58,261 nucleotides of DNA, taken from Propionicimonas sp. (lineage in GTDB: Bacteria > Actinomycetota > Actinomycetes > Propionibacteriales > Propionibacteriaceae). Every line of letters starts with the position of its first letter. Position 1 is the stretch's first letter. Positions 7,766-16,826 of the stretch are shown here, piece by piece. The translations under genes and the position numbers were made by a program. The DNA lies in assembly GCF_029975155.1 (NCBI RefSeq), contig NZ_JARKPQ010000144.1, positions 1 to 58,261 on the forward strand, given 5' to 3'. The notes beneath the pieces are model-generated. The model worked only from the letters and a program-made list of their open reading frames with translations, made no database searches and was not told the DNA's origin.

Positions 7766-8860
7766 ATGTCCTCCTTGTTCGACCCGCTGCAGCTGCGGGA
7801 CCTCACCATTCCCAACCGGATCTTCCTCGCGCCGATGTGCCAGTACCAGTGCGAGGCGCGGGACGGCGTCCCGACCGACTGGCACCTCGTGCATCTCGGT
7901 GCCCGCGCGGCCGGCGGCTTCGGCCTGCTGATCGCGGAGGCGACCGGGGTGCTGCCCGAGGGCCGGATCACGCCGAACTGCACGGGCATCTGGAACGACG
8001 AGCAGGTGGCCGCGTGGCGCCGGATCGTCGACTTCTGCCACGGGCAGGGCGCCGCCATGGCGATCCAGCTGCAGCACGCCGGCCGCAAGGCGTCCGTCTA
8101 CCGGGACTTCGAGCCGCACCACTCCGGCTCCGTCCCGCTGGAGGACGGCGGCTGGGAGACGATCGGGCCGTCCCCGATCCCGTTCCCCGGACTGGCCACG
8201 CCGCGGGAGGCCACCGCGGCCGACCTGGCCGAGGTGGTCGAGGCCTTCGCCGCCGCTGCCCGCCGGGCGGACGCCGCCGGCTTCGACGCCGTCGAACTGC
8301 ACGCCGCGCACGGCTACCTGCTGTTCCAGTTCCTCTCGCCGCTGTCCAACCACCGCACCGACGCCTACGGCGGCGACCTGGCCGGGCGCAGCCGGCTGCT
8401 GCTCGAGGTGACGGACGCCGTCCGCGCGGCCCTCCCGGTCGGCAAGCCGCTGCTGGTGCGGATCTCCGCCACCGAGTGGACGGACGGCGGCTTCACCGTC
8501 GAGGAGGCGACCGCGGTCGCCCGGATGCTCGGCGAGCACGGGGTGGACCTGATCGACGTCTCCAGCGGTGGCAACGTGCTGGCGAAGATCCCCGCCGACC
8601 CCGGCTACCAGGTGCCGCTGGCCGCTGCCGTGCGCCAGGCCGGCCTGCCGGTCAGCGCCGTGGGCCGGATCACCGAGCCGACCCAGGCCCAGGCGATCCT
8701 CGACGAGGGCTCCGCTGACGTGGTCTCGCTGGGCCGGGTGGCCCTGCGCGAGCCGTCCTGGCCGCTGCGCGCCGCCGCGGAGCTCGACTGCGACGCGATG
8801 GCCCGCTACCCCGCGTCCTACCTGCGCGGCCGCTGGCCCGCGATCGAACCCGTCCGCTGA
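7766..8860 (+). CDS. NADH:flavin oxidoreductase, old yellow enzyme (YqjM-like)
   Basis: 364 residues; FMN-dependent TIM-barrel ene-reductase, cytoplasmic, reducing activated C=C bonds with NAD(P)H. Features are PMCQYQ near residue 24 (redox-tuning Cys of the YqjM class), QLQHAGRK near 105, the ELHAAHGYL substrate-binding His motif and LSNHRTDAYGG near 195. The start at 7766 matches family starts. There is no Shine-Dalgarno sequence, but TACCCT eight bases upstream fits a -10 box of a leaderless transcript. Its physiological substrate cannot be told. Confidence 0.92.
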   Translation: MSSLFDPLQLRDLTIPNRIFLAPMCQYQCEARDGVPTDWHLVHLGARAAGGFGLLIAEATGVLPEGRITPNCTGIWNDEQVAAWRRIVDFCHGQGAAMAIQLQHAGRKASVYRDFEPHHSGSVPLEDGGWETIGPSPIPFPGLATPREATAADLAEVVEAFAAAARRADAAGFDAVELHAAHGYLLFQFLSPLSNHRTDAYGGDLAGRSRLLLEVTDAVRAALPVGKPLLVRISATEWTDGGFTVEEATAVARMLGEHGVDLIDVSSGGNVLAKIPADPGYQVPLAAAVRQAGLPVSAVGRITEPTQAQAILDEGSADVVSLGRVALREPSWPLRAAAELDCDAMARYPASYLRGRWPAIEPVR

Positions 8861-8873
8861 ACAGTAAGCGGAC

Positions 8874-8931
8874 GGTTCTTTTCCCGTTCACTTTCCGCCG
8901 ATGATGGGCGAAGAGTGAACGGAAAGGAACC
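8874..8931. repeat. Long imperfect hairpin with GTTCACT/AGTGAAC arms
   Basis: The left arm GGTTCTTTTCCCGTTCACT (8874-8892) pairs with AGTGAACGGAAAGGAACC (8914-8931) apart from one bulge and one mismatch; the loop is about 21 bases. A further CTTTCCGTTCA copy follows at 8938. It lies between the convergent reductase and wall-protein genes and probably ends transcription from the left. Confidence 0.55.
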
Positions 8932-8958
8932 CGTCCCCTTTCCGTTCAGAATGGGCGA

Positions 8959-8984
8959 GGCGCCCGGACTGATGTCCGGGCGCC
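8959..8984. terminator. Bidirectional hairpin terminator
   Basis: GGCGCCCGGAC-TGAT-GTCCGGGCGCC forms a perfect eleven-pair stem with a four-base loop, 36 bases beyond the stop of the minus-strand wall-protein gene and about 100 bases beyond the plus-strand reductase stop. It is followed by CCTCTC rather than a T-run; it could serve both genes. Confidence 0.75.
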
Positions 8985-9020
8985 CCTCTCGTTCACCGGC
9001 TCGGGGGTGGGGAGCAGGGG

Positions 9021-12000
9021 TCAGTTGACTCCCCGCCGGCGCTGGACGAGCAGGCCGCCACCTGCCGCTACCAGGCCGAACCCGATCACGAGAGTCAACA
9101 GGACCCCGTCCGTGCCGGTGTAGGCGAGCCCCTCGGCGGCCGCGACGGTCACTGCCGCCTGGTCGTCGTTGTCGGTCGGGCTCAGCGCCGTGTCCGTGCT
9201 GTTGGACGGCGGGTCGCCGAGCACGTTGGACTCGATCGCGTCCTCGGCGGACGGGTCGATGTACGCGACGTTCCACAGCCGGCCCTTGGCCTTCGACCCG
9301 ACCTTCGCGACGACCGTGATCTCCGGACCGTCCGCCCCCGGCGCCAGTCCCTCGCTCGCCACGCAGACGTTCGCCGTGCAGGTGTAGCCCTCACCGCTCA
9401 TCGAGACGAGGGTGAGCCCGGTGGGCAGCACGTCCGTCACCGACCAGCCGGGCAGCGACCACGACGGGCCGTCGTTGTGCGGCACCAGCCGGTACTCGAC
9501 GGTCCCGCCCACCTTCACGGTGGCCCCGGAGGTCCGGGTCTTGGTGACCGTCAGGTTGTACGCCACCAGGCCGGCGTCGATGGTCGGGTCGTCCGCCTCC
9601 CGCGGGGTGACGAGGTTGGAGCCCGACATCGGCGTGGTGAACAGCACGTCGCCGTTCAGGTCGGCGTCGGAGTCCGCGTCGTCGTCCACCATGTCCGGAC
9701 CGGTGAAGCTGTAGCCGTTCGGCGCGACGAAATGGATCCGGTACGGCTCACCGGGCAGCAGGTCGCCGAACCCGTAGTAGCCGTCCTCGTCCGTCACCGT
9801 CGTGGCCAGCAGGTTGCCGGACCGGTCGAACAGCTGGACGGTGACGCCCGAGCCCAGCGGCTCGCCCTCGTCATAGGTGCCGTTGCGGTTGTGGTCCATC
9901 CAGACGAAGTCGCCCACGCTGACCAGCTTCAGCAGGCCGGCGTCGATGGTCGGGTCGTCCGGCTCGGTCGCGGAGTTCACCCCGCTGGCCGGTGCGATCA
10001 CCGCCACTCGTCCGGTGGTCACGTCGGCGTTGGAGTCCTCCGCCCCACCGACCCCCTCGTGCTGCTGATGGGTGAACGCCGTGTGCGCAGGCTTCACGAA
10101 CTCGACCACGTAGTGCTCGTTCGGGGTGAGCCCGACGAACGAGTAGAACCCGTTCTCGTCCGTCGTCGTGGTGCCGAGCAGCGTGGTGCCGTCCGCGGCG
10201 TAGAGGTTGACGACCATCCCGACCACCGGGTCCTCGTCGTCACCCTGGGCGCCGTCCCGGTTCGCGTCGTACCAGGTGTAGTCGCCGATGCTGACCAGCG
10301 AGTCGACCGTGATGTCGGCCTGGGCGTCGTTGTCGGTCGCGGTGGACGCCGTGTCGGTGTCCGTCTCCGGGACCGCCAGCGGGTTGGTCTCCACCAGGTC
10401 ACCGGCCGCCGGCGAGACGTACGCCACGTTGTGAGCGCTGCCCACGAACGCCGCATTGATCGTCGCCGTCACCGTGATCGGAGCCCCGGACGCACCCCCG
10501 GCCAGCGGCGCGGACGCCGTGCAGGTGGCGCCGGAGCAGGTGTAGCCGTCACCGGTCATCGACACCAGGGTCAGCCCGGACGGCAGCACGTCGGTCACCG
10601 ACCAGCCGGCCTGCGCGAACGCGGGGCCGTCATTGCTCGGCACCAGCTGGTACGTCACCGTCCTGCCCTCGTAGTACGGACCGGTCGAGGTCAGCGCCTT
10701 GGCCAGCTTCAGGTTGTAGGCCACGATGCCGGCGTCGATCGTCGGGTTGTCCGCCTCGTTGTGCCCGGTCCGGTTCGCGCCGGTGGCCGGGGTGGTCACG
10801 ACGGCGCGTCCGGTGGTCGGCGAGGCGTCGCTGTCGTCGGCGTCCGTGGCCAGGTCGTTGTCGCTGACCCCGGTCGCGTCCTGCGTGGTGAATGTCTCGG
10901 CGTCCTGCTTGACGAACTCCACCACGTAGTCGGTGCTCGCCTCGAGGTCGGAGAAGACGTAGTAGCCGTCCGCGTCGGTGGTCGTCGTGTGCAGCAGCGT
11001 GCCGCTCGCGTCGTACAGATTCACCGTCATGCCCGGGTACACCGGCTCGCCGGCGCTCTGCCGGCCGTCCCGGTTGCTGTCGTACCAGACGTAGTCGCCG
11101 ATGCTCACCAGCGGCGAGATCCGCACCTGCGCCTGGGCGTCGTTGTCGGTGAGCGTGGACGGGGTCTCGGTGGCCAGCGTCGGGACCACCAGCGGGTTGG
11201 TCTCCTCGGCATCGGCCGCCGCCCGCGAGACGTACGCCACGTTCTTCAGCGTTCCGGTCGCGGACGCGTCCACGGTCGCGGTGACCGTGATCGGCGCCCC
11301 GTCGGCACCGGCTGCCAGCGGCGCGGACGCCACGCAGGTGCCCGGCGTCGCGGTGCAGTCGTAGCCGGCACCGGTCATCGAGACGAACGTGAGCCCGGAC
11401 TGCATCGGCAGCACCTCGCTGACCGACCAGCCGGCCAGCGCGGCCACCGGGCCGTCGTTGTGCGGCGTCAGGGTGAACTCGACGGTCTGGCCGAGCCGGA
11501 CCAGACCCGTGGTCTCCAGGGTCTTGGCCAGGCGCAGGTTGTAGGCGACGAAGCCCGCGTCGATGCCCGGGTTGTCCGCCTGGTCGTGGCCGTCGCGGTT
11601 GAGACCGTCGGAGCCCGTGGTGAACGTCACCCTGCCCATCGAGTCACCGTCCGCGGGGGCGTCGGAGTCGGTGACGTCGGCCGACGGGCTGTTGGACGTG
11701 TCGCCGCCGGCGTTCGCCACGGTGAACGCCGCGCCGAACGGCCGGACGAACTCGATCGTGTACTGCTCGTTCTCGCCGAGGTCGGTGAAGGCGTAGTAGC
11801 CGTCCTCGTCGGTCGTGGTGGTGTCGAGCAGTTCACCGTCGGCGTCGTACAGGTTGACCGTGACGCCCGCGACCACCGGCTCGTCGGCGTCCTGGATGCC
11901 GTCCCGGTTGCTGTCGTACCAGGTGTAGTCACCCACGGACACCATCGGGCGCGGCACGATCAGGCCGGCGTCGAGGGTGGGATCGTCGGCGACGTCGTGG

Positions 12001-15000
12001 CCGCTCTCGTTCTTCGAGGTCTCGGTCCACTCGGGCGTGGTGACGCTGATCCGCCCGTTCGCCGGATTGACGTCGGAGTCGATCGTGTCGTCGGTGCCCT
12101 TGTTGCGCCGGGTCCACTCGTAGCCGGTGGGCCTGACGAACTCCAGCACGTAGTCGGTCTTCTCCGGCAGGTCGGTGAAGCCGTAGTAGCCGTCGGCGTC
12201 CGTGGTGGTGGTCCGGAGGACGTTGCCGTCGGAGTCGAGCAACCGGACGGTGACACCCTCCGCAGGCGCCTCGGACGCGTCCTGCTTGCCGTTGTAGTTG
12301 CTGTCGTACCAGACGTAGTCGCCGATGCTCACCAGCGGGGCGGCGATGATGATGCCGACCTTGCGGGGCTCGGTCGGCAGCAGCCGCGTGGTCGAGCTGT
12401 CCGCGTTCACCTGGAAGACCCGCTGGGCAGCGGAGTTCCAGGCCACCGAGAGGTCGACGGTCGAGCCGTCGATGGTGGACTTCGGCGCGTCGGCCGGAGC
12501 GATCATCGGCACGTGGAAGACCATCCGGGTCGCCGGGGCCCACACAGCGCCGCCCTCGTACGCCTTGATCCGGAACGACTTCACGGTCGACCAGTCGCTG
12601 ATCTCACTCTCGGAGTGCCAGGTGTCGTCGCAGCTGCCGCCCTGCCAGTTCGCGTCGCCGCCCTCGGCCAGCTCCGGCCGGCACGGGTTCGTGGTCAGGT
12701 TGTACTCCACGACGGCGTTGTGGCCGGTCGCCGTGGTCAGCGAGTCCTCGAGCGTGATCGGTCCGGCGAGCACCGGCGCCCACTCCGACTTGCGGGTGGA
12801 CGTGCTCAGGTTCTCCCCGACACCGGTGTCACCGACGTAGGGGAGGATGTCGTAGACCACCTCGTTGGTGAGGTTCACGTTGCCCTGGTTGGCGATCCGC
12901 AGCCGGTAGTCGAACGTGCCGCCCGGCGTGGTCTGCGCCACGCAGGGGTAGCGGGTGTAGCCGTTCCAGTCGGGGCAGCTGTCGCTGGGTCTGCCGGTGG
13001 CCTGGGTCACGTTCTCGCGGGTGCCCTTGTCCCACTTCTGGATGCCGACGGCCGCCACCTTGGCGATGGTCACGATGTCGGTCGCCTCACAGGTGCCGTC
13101 GCTCTTCGTCCCGGAGTTGCCGCAGTAGGTGTTGGCGAACTCGGGAGCGCTGACGGTCATCCGGTTGGTGTAGTTGCCCGCGGTCGTCCCGTCCTTCACC
13201 CGGACGGTCAGGTGCAGCTGCTGCACGAAGTCCCCGGCGCCGGTGTCGGCAAGCTCGGGATTGGTGAAGGTGAGCTTTGTCGAGCCGTCGTCCTGCACCT
13301 CGGTGGTGAACGCCGGATAGGTGGCGGTCGATGCGCAGCCGGAGGTGGGGGAGCCGGAGTAGGGGCGGTAGTCCAGGCACGGCCTCTCCTCCGCCACCAG
13401 CTCGAACTCGGGCGGCAGGACGTCGGTGATCACCAGGTCGTTGACCGGCAGCGAGGAGTGCGGGTTCACGCCGAGCACCCACTCGAAGGTGTCGCCGGGG
13501 GAGGCGGAGGACGCGGAGATGACGTTCCCGTCCTCGTCCTTGAAGAAGTGGGTCTTCGTGGGACGCAGCCGCACCGTCTCCGGCTCCAGGGTCGCGTTCG
13601 CGCAGGCGGTCTGCGGCGTCCCGTCACCGGAGGCGGTCACGCAGTTGTTCAGCGAGCCGGTCGCGTCCGCGGCGATGTCGGCGGTGATCCGGAAGCCCGT
13701 GTAGCCGTCGATCGGCAGGTTCGGGCTGGTCATCCGCACGTACCTCACGTCGGCCGGGACCGACTGGGACGCGTTCGAGCCGGACTGGCCCGTCCAGGTG
13801 AAGGCGGGGGTCCAGGTGGTGCCGTCGGTGCTGTACTCGAAGGTGACGGCCTGGCCGTTCCTCGACGTGGGCTGCCACCAGTTGTCGGCGGCGACGATCC
13901 GCACGTTCTCCAGACCGTCGGGCAGGTGGTCGGTGGACACATAGGTGCCGAGCTCGATGTTGCCGGTGTTGTGGCCCATCACGTCCCAGTGGATCCTGCC
14001 GCCGGGCGAGGGGTTGACCTCGAGGTTCGACCACTTGCCGGTGCTGCTCCTGCCCGTCGGGTCGGCGAGCGTGACGGTGGCGGACGCGTCGAGCGTCCCG
14101 GTGGGCGGAGTCGCCTCGCCGGTGTCGTAGGTGACGTCGGCGGCCGCGGTGTTCACCGGCTCGTCGCCGGCGTCGAAGTCCGCGTCCGGGTAGCGGACGA
14201 CGACGTACGCGGCGAACGAGTTGCTGCGAGGGGACAGCCGGAAGCTGTCGGGGAGGTCGAAGGTGACCCTGCCGGCGCTGTAGGTCCCCGTGGTGGACGG
14301 GTTCTCCGTCCAGGCGCGGACGAACTGCGCGCCGGCCGGGAGGGTGTCGCTGATCGTCGCGTCGTCCAGCGCGACGCCGCCGGAGGTCTTGTCGCGGTAG
14401 AACTGGATCTGGTACGTGACCTCGCCGCCCACAGCCGGGTCGACGCCGGACGGCGGCCAGGTCCGGGTCTTGCGCATCTTCCAGTCGATCTCGGGCTTGT
14501 TCACCGTGATCGTCACCGTGTCGGACGTCGCGGACTCGTCCTCGGCGGTGATCGTGGCCTGGTTGCCGATCGTCAGGTCCGGGTTGGACGGGACGCCGGT
14601 GACCGTGGCGTTGATCACCAGTTCGAGGGTCTCGCCGTCCTTGAAGTAGTTCTCCTCGGAGTCGTCGGAGCCGATCGTGAAGTTCAGGGTGTTGCCCGAG
14701 CGGCTCAGCGTGATCGGCGCGCTGGAGGTGTCCTCACCGCTGCCCATGCGCGTCACCGAGAAGCTGCCGTAGGTGAGGTTCGGGTCGAGCGTGTCGACGA
14801 GGTCGGCCGTCCTGCACGGCACCTCGAGGCTGTCGCACTTCACCCGGATGCGGTAGCTCACCTCGTCGCCGACGTCGTAGGACGACTTCGGGTCCTCGAC
14901 GCTCTTGTCGATGCCGAGCTTGAAGTCGGCGGCGTGTGCCGGCGTGGCCACCCCCCAACCACTGAAGAGCAGGACCCCGCCCAGAAGACCGGCCACCACG

Positions 15001-15092
15001 GCCCGGCCCCCTCTGTTCCGCTTTCGGGCAGCATGAAACACAGCTCGTTCTCCCATCTTGCCTATGCGCTGGACGCGCATCCCCTCAGGCAT
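9021..15092 (-). CDS. Giant repetitive cell-wall-anchored protein (SdrB and DUF11 repeats, LAYTG sorting signal)
   Basis: 2023 residues, exported and probably covalently attached to the wall. Order: signal peptide cleaved after THAHA-like ATPAHA (about residue 54); DUF11/isopeptide-type domains to about residue 910; five SdrB-type Ca-binding repeats starting near 920, 1050, 1329, 1600 and 1725, each opening with GDYVWYDSNRDG-like loops; three DUF11 copies (YNLRLAKTL, YNLKLAKAL, YNLTVTKTR) near 1187, 1460 and 1844; sorting signal LAYTG at 1989, a hydrophobic segment and RRR tail. LAXTG is the class-E sortase motif of actinobacteria. No sortase gene is in the window. The start could also be 15080 or 15056; no ribosome site decides. 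The role (adhesion, stalk) is inferred. Confidence 0.9.
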   Translation of the reverse strand: MPEGMRVQRIGKMGERAVFHAARKRNRGGRAVVAGLLGGVLLFSGWGVATPAHAADFKLGIDKSVEDPKSSYDVGDEVSYRIRVKCDSLEVPCRTADLVDTLDPNLTYGSFSVTRMGSGEDTSSAPITLSRSGNTLNFTIGSDDSEENYFKDGETLELVINATVTGVPSNPDLTIGNQATITAEDESATSDTVTITVNKPEIDWKMRKTRTWPPSGVDPAVGGEVTYQIQFYRDKTSGGVALDDATISDTLPAGAQFVRAWTENPSTTGTYSAGRVTFDLPDSFRLSPRSNSFAAYVVVRYPDADFDAGDEPVNTAAADVTYDTGEATPPTGTLDASATVTLADPTGRSSTGKWSNLEVNPSPGGRIHWDVMGHNTGNIELGTYVSTDHLPDGLENVRIVAADNWWQPTSRNGQAVTFEYSTDGTTWTPAFTWTGQSGSNASQSVPADVRYVRMTSPNLPIDGYTGFRITADIAADATGSLNNCVTASGDGTPQTACANATLEPETVRLRPTKTHFFKDEDGNVISASSASPGDTFEWVLGVNPHSSLPVNDLVITDVLPPEFELVAEERPCLDYRPYSGSPTSGCASTATYPAFTTEVQDDGSTKLTFTNPELADTGAGDFVQQLHLTVRVKDGTTAGNYTNRMTVSAPEFANTYCGNSGTKSDGTCEATDIVTIAKVAAVGIQKWDKGTRENVTQATGRPSDSCPDWNGYTRYPCVAQTTPGGTFDYRLRIANQGNVNLTNEVVYDILPYVGDTGVGENLSTSTRKSEWAPVLAGPITLEDSLTTATGHNAVVEYNLTTNPCRPELAEGGDANWQGGSCDDTWHSESEISDWSTVKSFRIKAYEGGAVWAPATRMVFHVPMIAPADAPKSTIDGSTVDLSVAWNSAAQRVFQVNADSSTTRLLPTEPRKVGIIIAAPLVSIGDYVWYDSNYNGKQDASEAPAEGVTVRLLDSDGNVLRTTTTDADGYYGFTDLPEKTDYVLEFVRPTGYEWTRRNKGTDDTIDSDVNPANGRISVTTPEWTETSKNESGHDVADDPTLDAGLIVPRPMVSVGDYTWYDSNRDGIQDADEPVVAGVTVNLYDADGELLDTTTTDEDGYYAFTDLGENEQYTIEFVRPFGAAFTVANAGGDTSNSPSADVTDSDAPADGDSMGRVTFTTGSDGLNRDGHDQADNPGIDAGFVAYNLRLAKTLETTGLVRLGQTVEFTLTPHNDGPVAALAGWSVSEVLPMQSGLTFVSMTGAGYDCTATPGTCVASAPLAAGADGAPITVTATVDASATGTLKNVAYVSRAAADAEETNPLVVPTLATETPSTLTDNDAQAQVRISPLVSIGDYVWYDSNRDGRQSAGEPVYPGMTVNLYDASGTLLHTTTTDADGYYVFSDLEASTDYVVEFVKQDAETFTTQDATGVSDNDLATDADDSDASPTTGRAVVTTPATGANRTGHNEADNPTIDAGIVAYNLKLAKALTSTGPYYEGRTVTYQLVPSNDGPAFAQAGWSVTDVLPSGLTLVSMTGDGYTCSGATCTASAPLAGGASGAPITVTATINAAFVGSAHNVAYVSPAAGDLVETNPLAVPETDTDTASTATDNDAQADITVDSLVSIGDYTWYDANRDGAQGDDEDPVVGMVVNLYAADGTTLLGTTTTDENGFYSFVGLTPNEHYVVEFVKPAHTAFTHQQHEGVGGAEDSNADVTTGRVAVIAPASGVNSATEPDDPTIDAGLLKLVSVGDFVWMDHNRNGTYDEGEPLGSGVTVQLFDRSGNLLATTVTDEDGYYGFGDLLPGEPYRIHFVAPNGYSFTGPDMVDDDADSDADLNGDVLFTTPMSGSNLVTPREADDPTIDAGLVAYNLTVTKTRTSGATVKVGGTVEYRLVPHNDGPSWSLPGWSVTDVLPTGLTLVSMSGEGYTCTANVCVASEGLAPGADGPEITVVAKVGSKAKGRLWNVAYIDPSAEDAIESNVLGDPPSNSTDTALSPTDNDDQAAVTVAAAEGLAYTGTDGVLLTLVIGFGLVAAGGGLLVQRRRGVN

Positions 15093-15136
15093 CCGGACAA
15101 CGCTCTCAGTCCACGTTCAGGCGGGACAGTCAGGCG

Positions 15137-15191
15137 TTGATCCAGATCAATCCGAGAACGGCGTTCACTGAACTGGGTTAACGTTGTTCAG
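15137..15191. promoter_or_regulatory. Palindromes upstream of the wall-protein gene
   Basis: TTGATCCAGATCAA (15137-15150) is a 14-base palindrome, and GTTCACTGAAC (15163-15173) an 11-base one whose TGAAC is echoed by GTTCAG at 15186-15191. They occupy the expected promoter region of the minus-strand wall-protein gene. The GTTCA/TGAAC words recur in the hairpin at the far end of that gene, but the link is not shown. Confidence 0.4.
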
Positions 15192-15230
15192 GATCTGCAG
15201 AATTGCGGAGGTGCGTGGGTGCGGCGCCCT

Positions 15231-15302
15231 TCGTGACGCTCGCTGGCGCTCGCTCCTCAGGGAGCGGGGGGTTGCTCGCTGGCACTCGCTCCTCAGGAAG
15301 CG
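15231..15302. repeat. Dispersed CTCGCTGGCGCT repeat, copy 3
   Basis: CGTGACGCTCGCTGGCGCTC then GCTCCTCAGGGAGCGG, followed by a second unit TTGCTCGCTGGCACTCGC-TCCTCAGGAAGCGG. This is the best-preserved copy. Next to it, 15322-15350 contains a short TCATCCCGG REP-like piece. No gene is seen in 15093-15361. Confidence 0.7.
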
Positions 15303-15361
15303 GGGGAGCTCGCGTGCTCCTGCGGTCATCCCGGGGCGCGCTCGACCGGGCCGGGGCTGGG

Positions 15362-15841
15362 TCAGCAGTTTGTGGGCACGGCTCCGGCACCGCCCTGGTA
15401 CTGGGCGAGCGCGGCCACCTTTCCCGCGGACGCGCTGGTCTCGTCGAACCGGTGGTCCAGCCACTGGCTGACCAGCGTGCGCGCGAGCTCGAGGCCGATC
15501 ACCCGCTGGCCGAGGGTCAGCACCTGCGCGTTGTTGGACTTCACCAGCCGTTCCACCGAGTAGCTGTCGTGGGCCACGGACGCACGGACGCCGGGCACGG
15601 TGCCCGCCGCCATGGCCATGCCGATGCCGGTGCCGCAGACGAGCAGGGCGCGGTCGGCGTCGCCGTCCGCCACCTTCCGGGCGGCGGCCACCCCGATGTG
15701 GGGGTAGTCGACGTCCTCGCCGGCGCGCACGCCGACATCCAGCACCGCCTCGACCCGCGGGTCCTGTTCCAGCTGGGCGCGCAGGGCGTCCTTGTAGTCC
15801 ACGCCGGCGCTGTCGGCGCCGATCGCGATCCGCCATCCCAT
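15362..15841 (-). CDS. rpiB: RpiB-family sugar-phosphate isomerase
   Basis: 159 residues; RpiB/LacAB fold, interconverting aldose and ketose phosphates such as ribose and ribulose 5-phosphate. The catalytic CGTGIGMAMA loop has its Cys near residue 69, and DYPHIG near 46 carries the family His. The start at 15841 is chosen over 15847 because GGAGGG is then six bases away instead of abutting. It lies 20 bases after a dihydroxyacetone-kinase L fragment; RpiB homologues beside DhaK/DhaL-like kinases often act on erythrulose 4-phosphate, so a tetrulose role is as likely as pentose metabolism. Confidence 0.88.
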   Translation of the reverse strand: MGWRIAIGADSAGVDYKDALRAQLEQDPRVEAVLDVGVRAGEDVDYPHIGVAAARKVADGDADRALLVCGTGIGMAMAAGTVPGVRASVAHDSYSVERLVKSNNAQVLTLGQRVIGLELARTLVSQWLDHRFDETSASAGKVAALAQYQGGAGAVPTNC

Positions 15842-15860
15842 GGTCATCCCTCCGATCCGG

Positions 15861-16319
15861 TCAGTCGCAGTCGCCGAGCGCCGCCGCGGCCGCCCGCACG
15901 CAGATCACGAATGAGATCGCGCCGGGGTCGGGGTGGCCGATGCTCCGGGCCGCGAGCGGACGGGCCCTGCCCACCTTCGGGCTGAGTTCGGCGGTGGCCT
16001 GGGCCGCGGTCTCCGCCGCGGCGACGGCCCGCTCCCATGCCCCGGGCAGACCGGCGTCCAGGGACGCGCTCAGGGTCTCGACGAACGGCACGGCGGCATC
16101 GAGCAGCGTCTTGTCGCCCACCTGCGCCTTGCCCAGCTCGACCAGCGCCTGCAGCCAGGACCGCCACGCGACGGCGACCGTCTCGGGCGCGGGCGTCCCG
16201 GCGTCCCCGAGCTGCGCACCGAGCGCCCGCAGGCCGGCGCCCCACAGCACGCCCGACGTGCCACCGGCGTACTCGGTAGTGGTAGGAGATGGACTGCTAA
16301 CAGTTTGACGCGGTGCCAC
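15861..16319 (-). pseudogene. dhaL: Dihydroxyacetone kinase L domain, 5'-truncated
   Basis: The C-terminal two thirds of a DhaL (ATP-binding) domain are clear: GGTSGVLWGAG near residue 19, GDKTLLDA near 68 and GRARPLAARSIGHPDPGA near 117. The N-terminal Mg/ATP block (GDGDTG) and any DhaK domain are absent. The first 14 or so residues, encoded by 16278-16319, do not match the family. The break near 16275 marks where foreign sequence (small membrane protein, 272-residue gene) joins. It is 20 bases upstream of rpiB, so the original operon was probably kinase-isomerase. Unlikely to be functional. Confidence 0.75.
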
Positions 16320-16352
16320 GACAGCGCTGGATGGGGAAGCACCGCTCGCAGA

Positions 16353-16544
16353 TCATTCGCGCGGAACGGAGAAGCCTGCCAGGATCGCGGATCCGGCGGC
16401 GAGCGAGACTGGCCAGTCCCGAGTGATGACCCAGGTGATGCCGGCGCCGGCGAGGGCCAGCAGGACCGCCAACCCCCGTCGCCCCTTGCCGTTGTGCGGT
16501 GGAGGGCTTGAAGGCGGCGCGGTGCCGAGGGTAGTGTCTGTCAC
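16353..16544 (-). CDS. Small membrane protein, unknown
   Basis: 63 residues: a Pro/Ser-rich, basic N-terminus, then one long or two short membrane segments (GLAVLLALAGAGITWVI and VSLAAGSAILAGF). The GTG start at 16544 is preferred because AGGGG lies six bases before it; a TTG at 16550 is in frame. Size and shape resemble small plasmid or phage membrane proteins, but there is no recognisable family. It is divergent from the 272-residue gene in the same foreign-looking segment. Confidence 0.5.
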   Translation of the reverse strand: MTDTTLGTAPPSSPPPHNGKGRRGLAVLLALAGAGITWVITRDWPVSLAAGSAILAGFSVPRE

Positions 16545-16666
16545 GTTCAACCCCTAATTGTCTCTAGCGGATTGAGCCTCTGGGTCTTCGCTGTTCCCGC
16601 AGCGGAGACCCGTTTTCATCCTCTCGTATCCCTCCATCCCGGGCAAGCACGGGCTAGATATCGCCC

Positions 16667-16706
16667 CGTTATTGGGGCGAGCATCTCAGTTGCTGCCCCA
16701 ATAACG
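16667..16706. promoter_or_regulatory. Perfect 12-base inverted repeat with 16-base spacer
   Basis: CGTTATTGGGGC (16667-16678) and GCCCCAATAACG (16695-16706) are exact complements in the 280-base region between two divergent genes. An extra GCCCC at 16664 gives a nested palindrome in the left arm. The local sequence is A/T-richer than the surroundings. It could be an operator for a dimeric regulator or part of a replication or transfer site; nothing seen decides. Confidence 0.45.
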
Positions 16707-16791
16707 GCACAATATTGAGGGGAATGTTTGAGAAACCTGAGACCGGCCCAAATAAAGGCCAAGTGCACCGCGGACAGGACCCGCAGTCGAC

Positions 16792-16807
16792 ATATCATTT
16801 CTGATAT
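16792..16807. promoter_or_regulatory. Palindrome just before the 272-residue gene
   Basis: ATATCA-TTTC-TGATAT ends five bases before the AAGGAGG ribosome site (16812-16818) and 19 bases before the GTG start. The position suits autoregulation, or a small hairpin affecting translation. Confidence 0.4.
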
Positions 16808-16826
16808 ACAGAAGGAGGGCCTGGGC

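Noticed and set aside
9477..15140. 1887-codon open frame on the plus strand opposite the wall-protein gene
   Set aside because: Its product is Arg/Gly/His/Val-rich with no domain; it is the complement of a very GC-rich, repetitive coding sequence on the minus strand.
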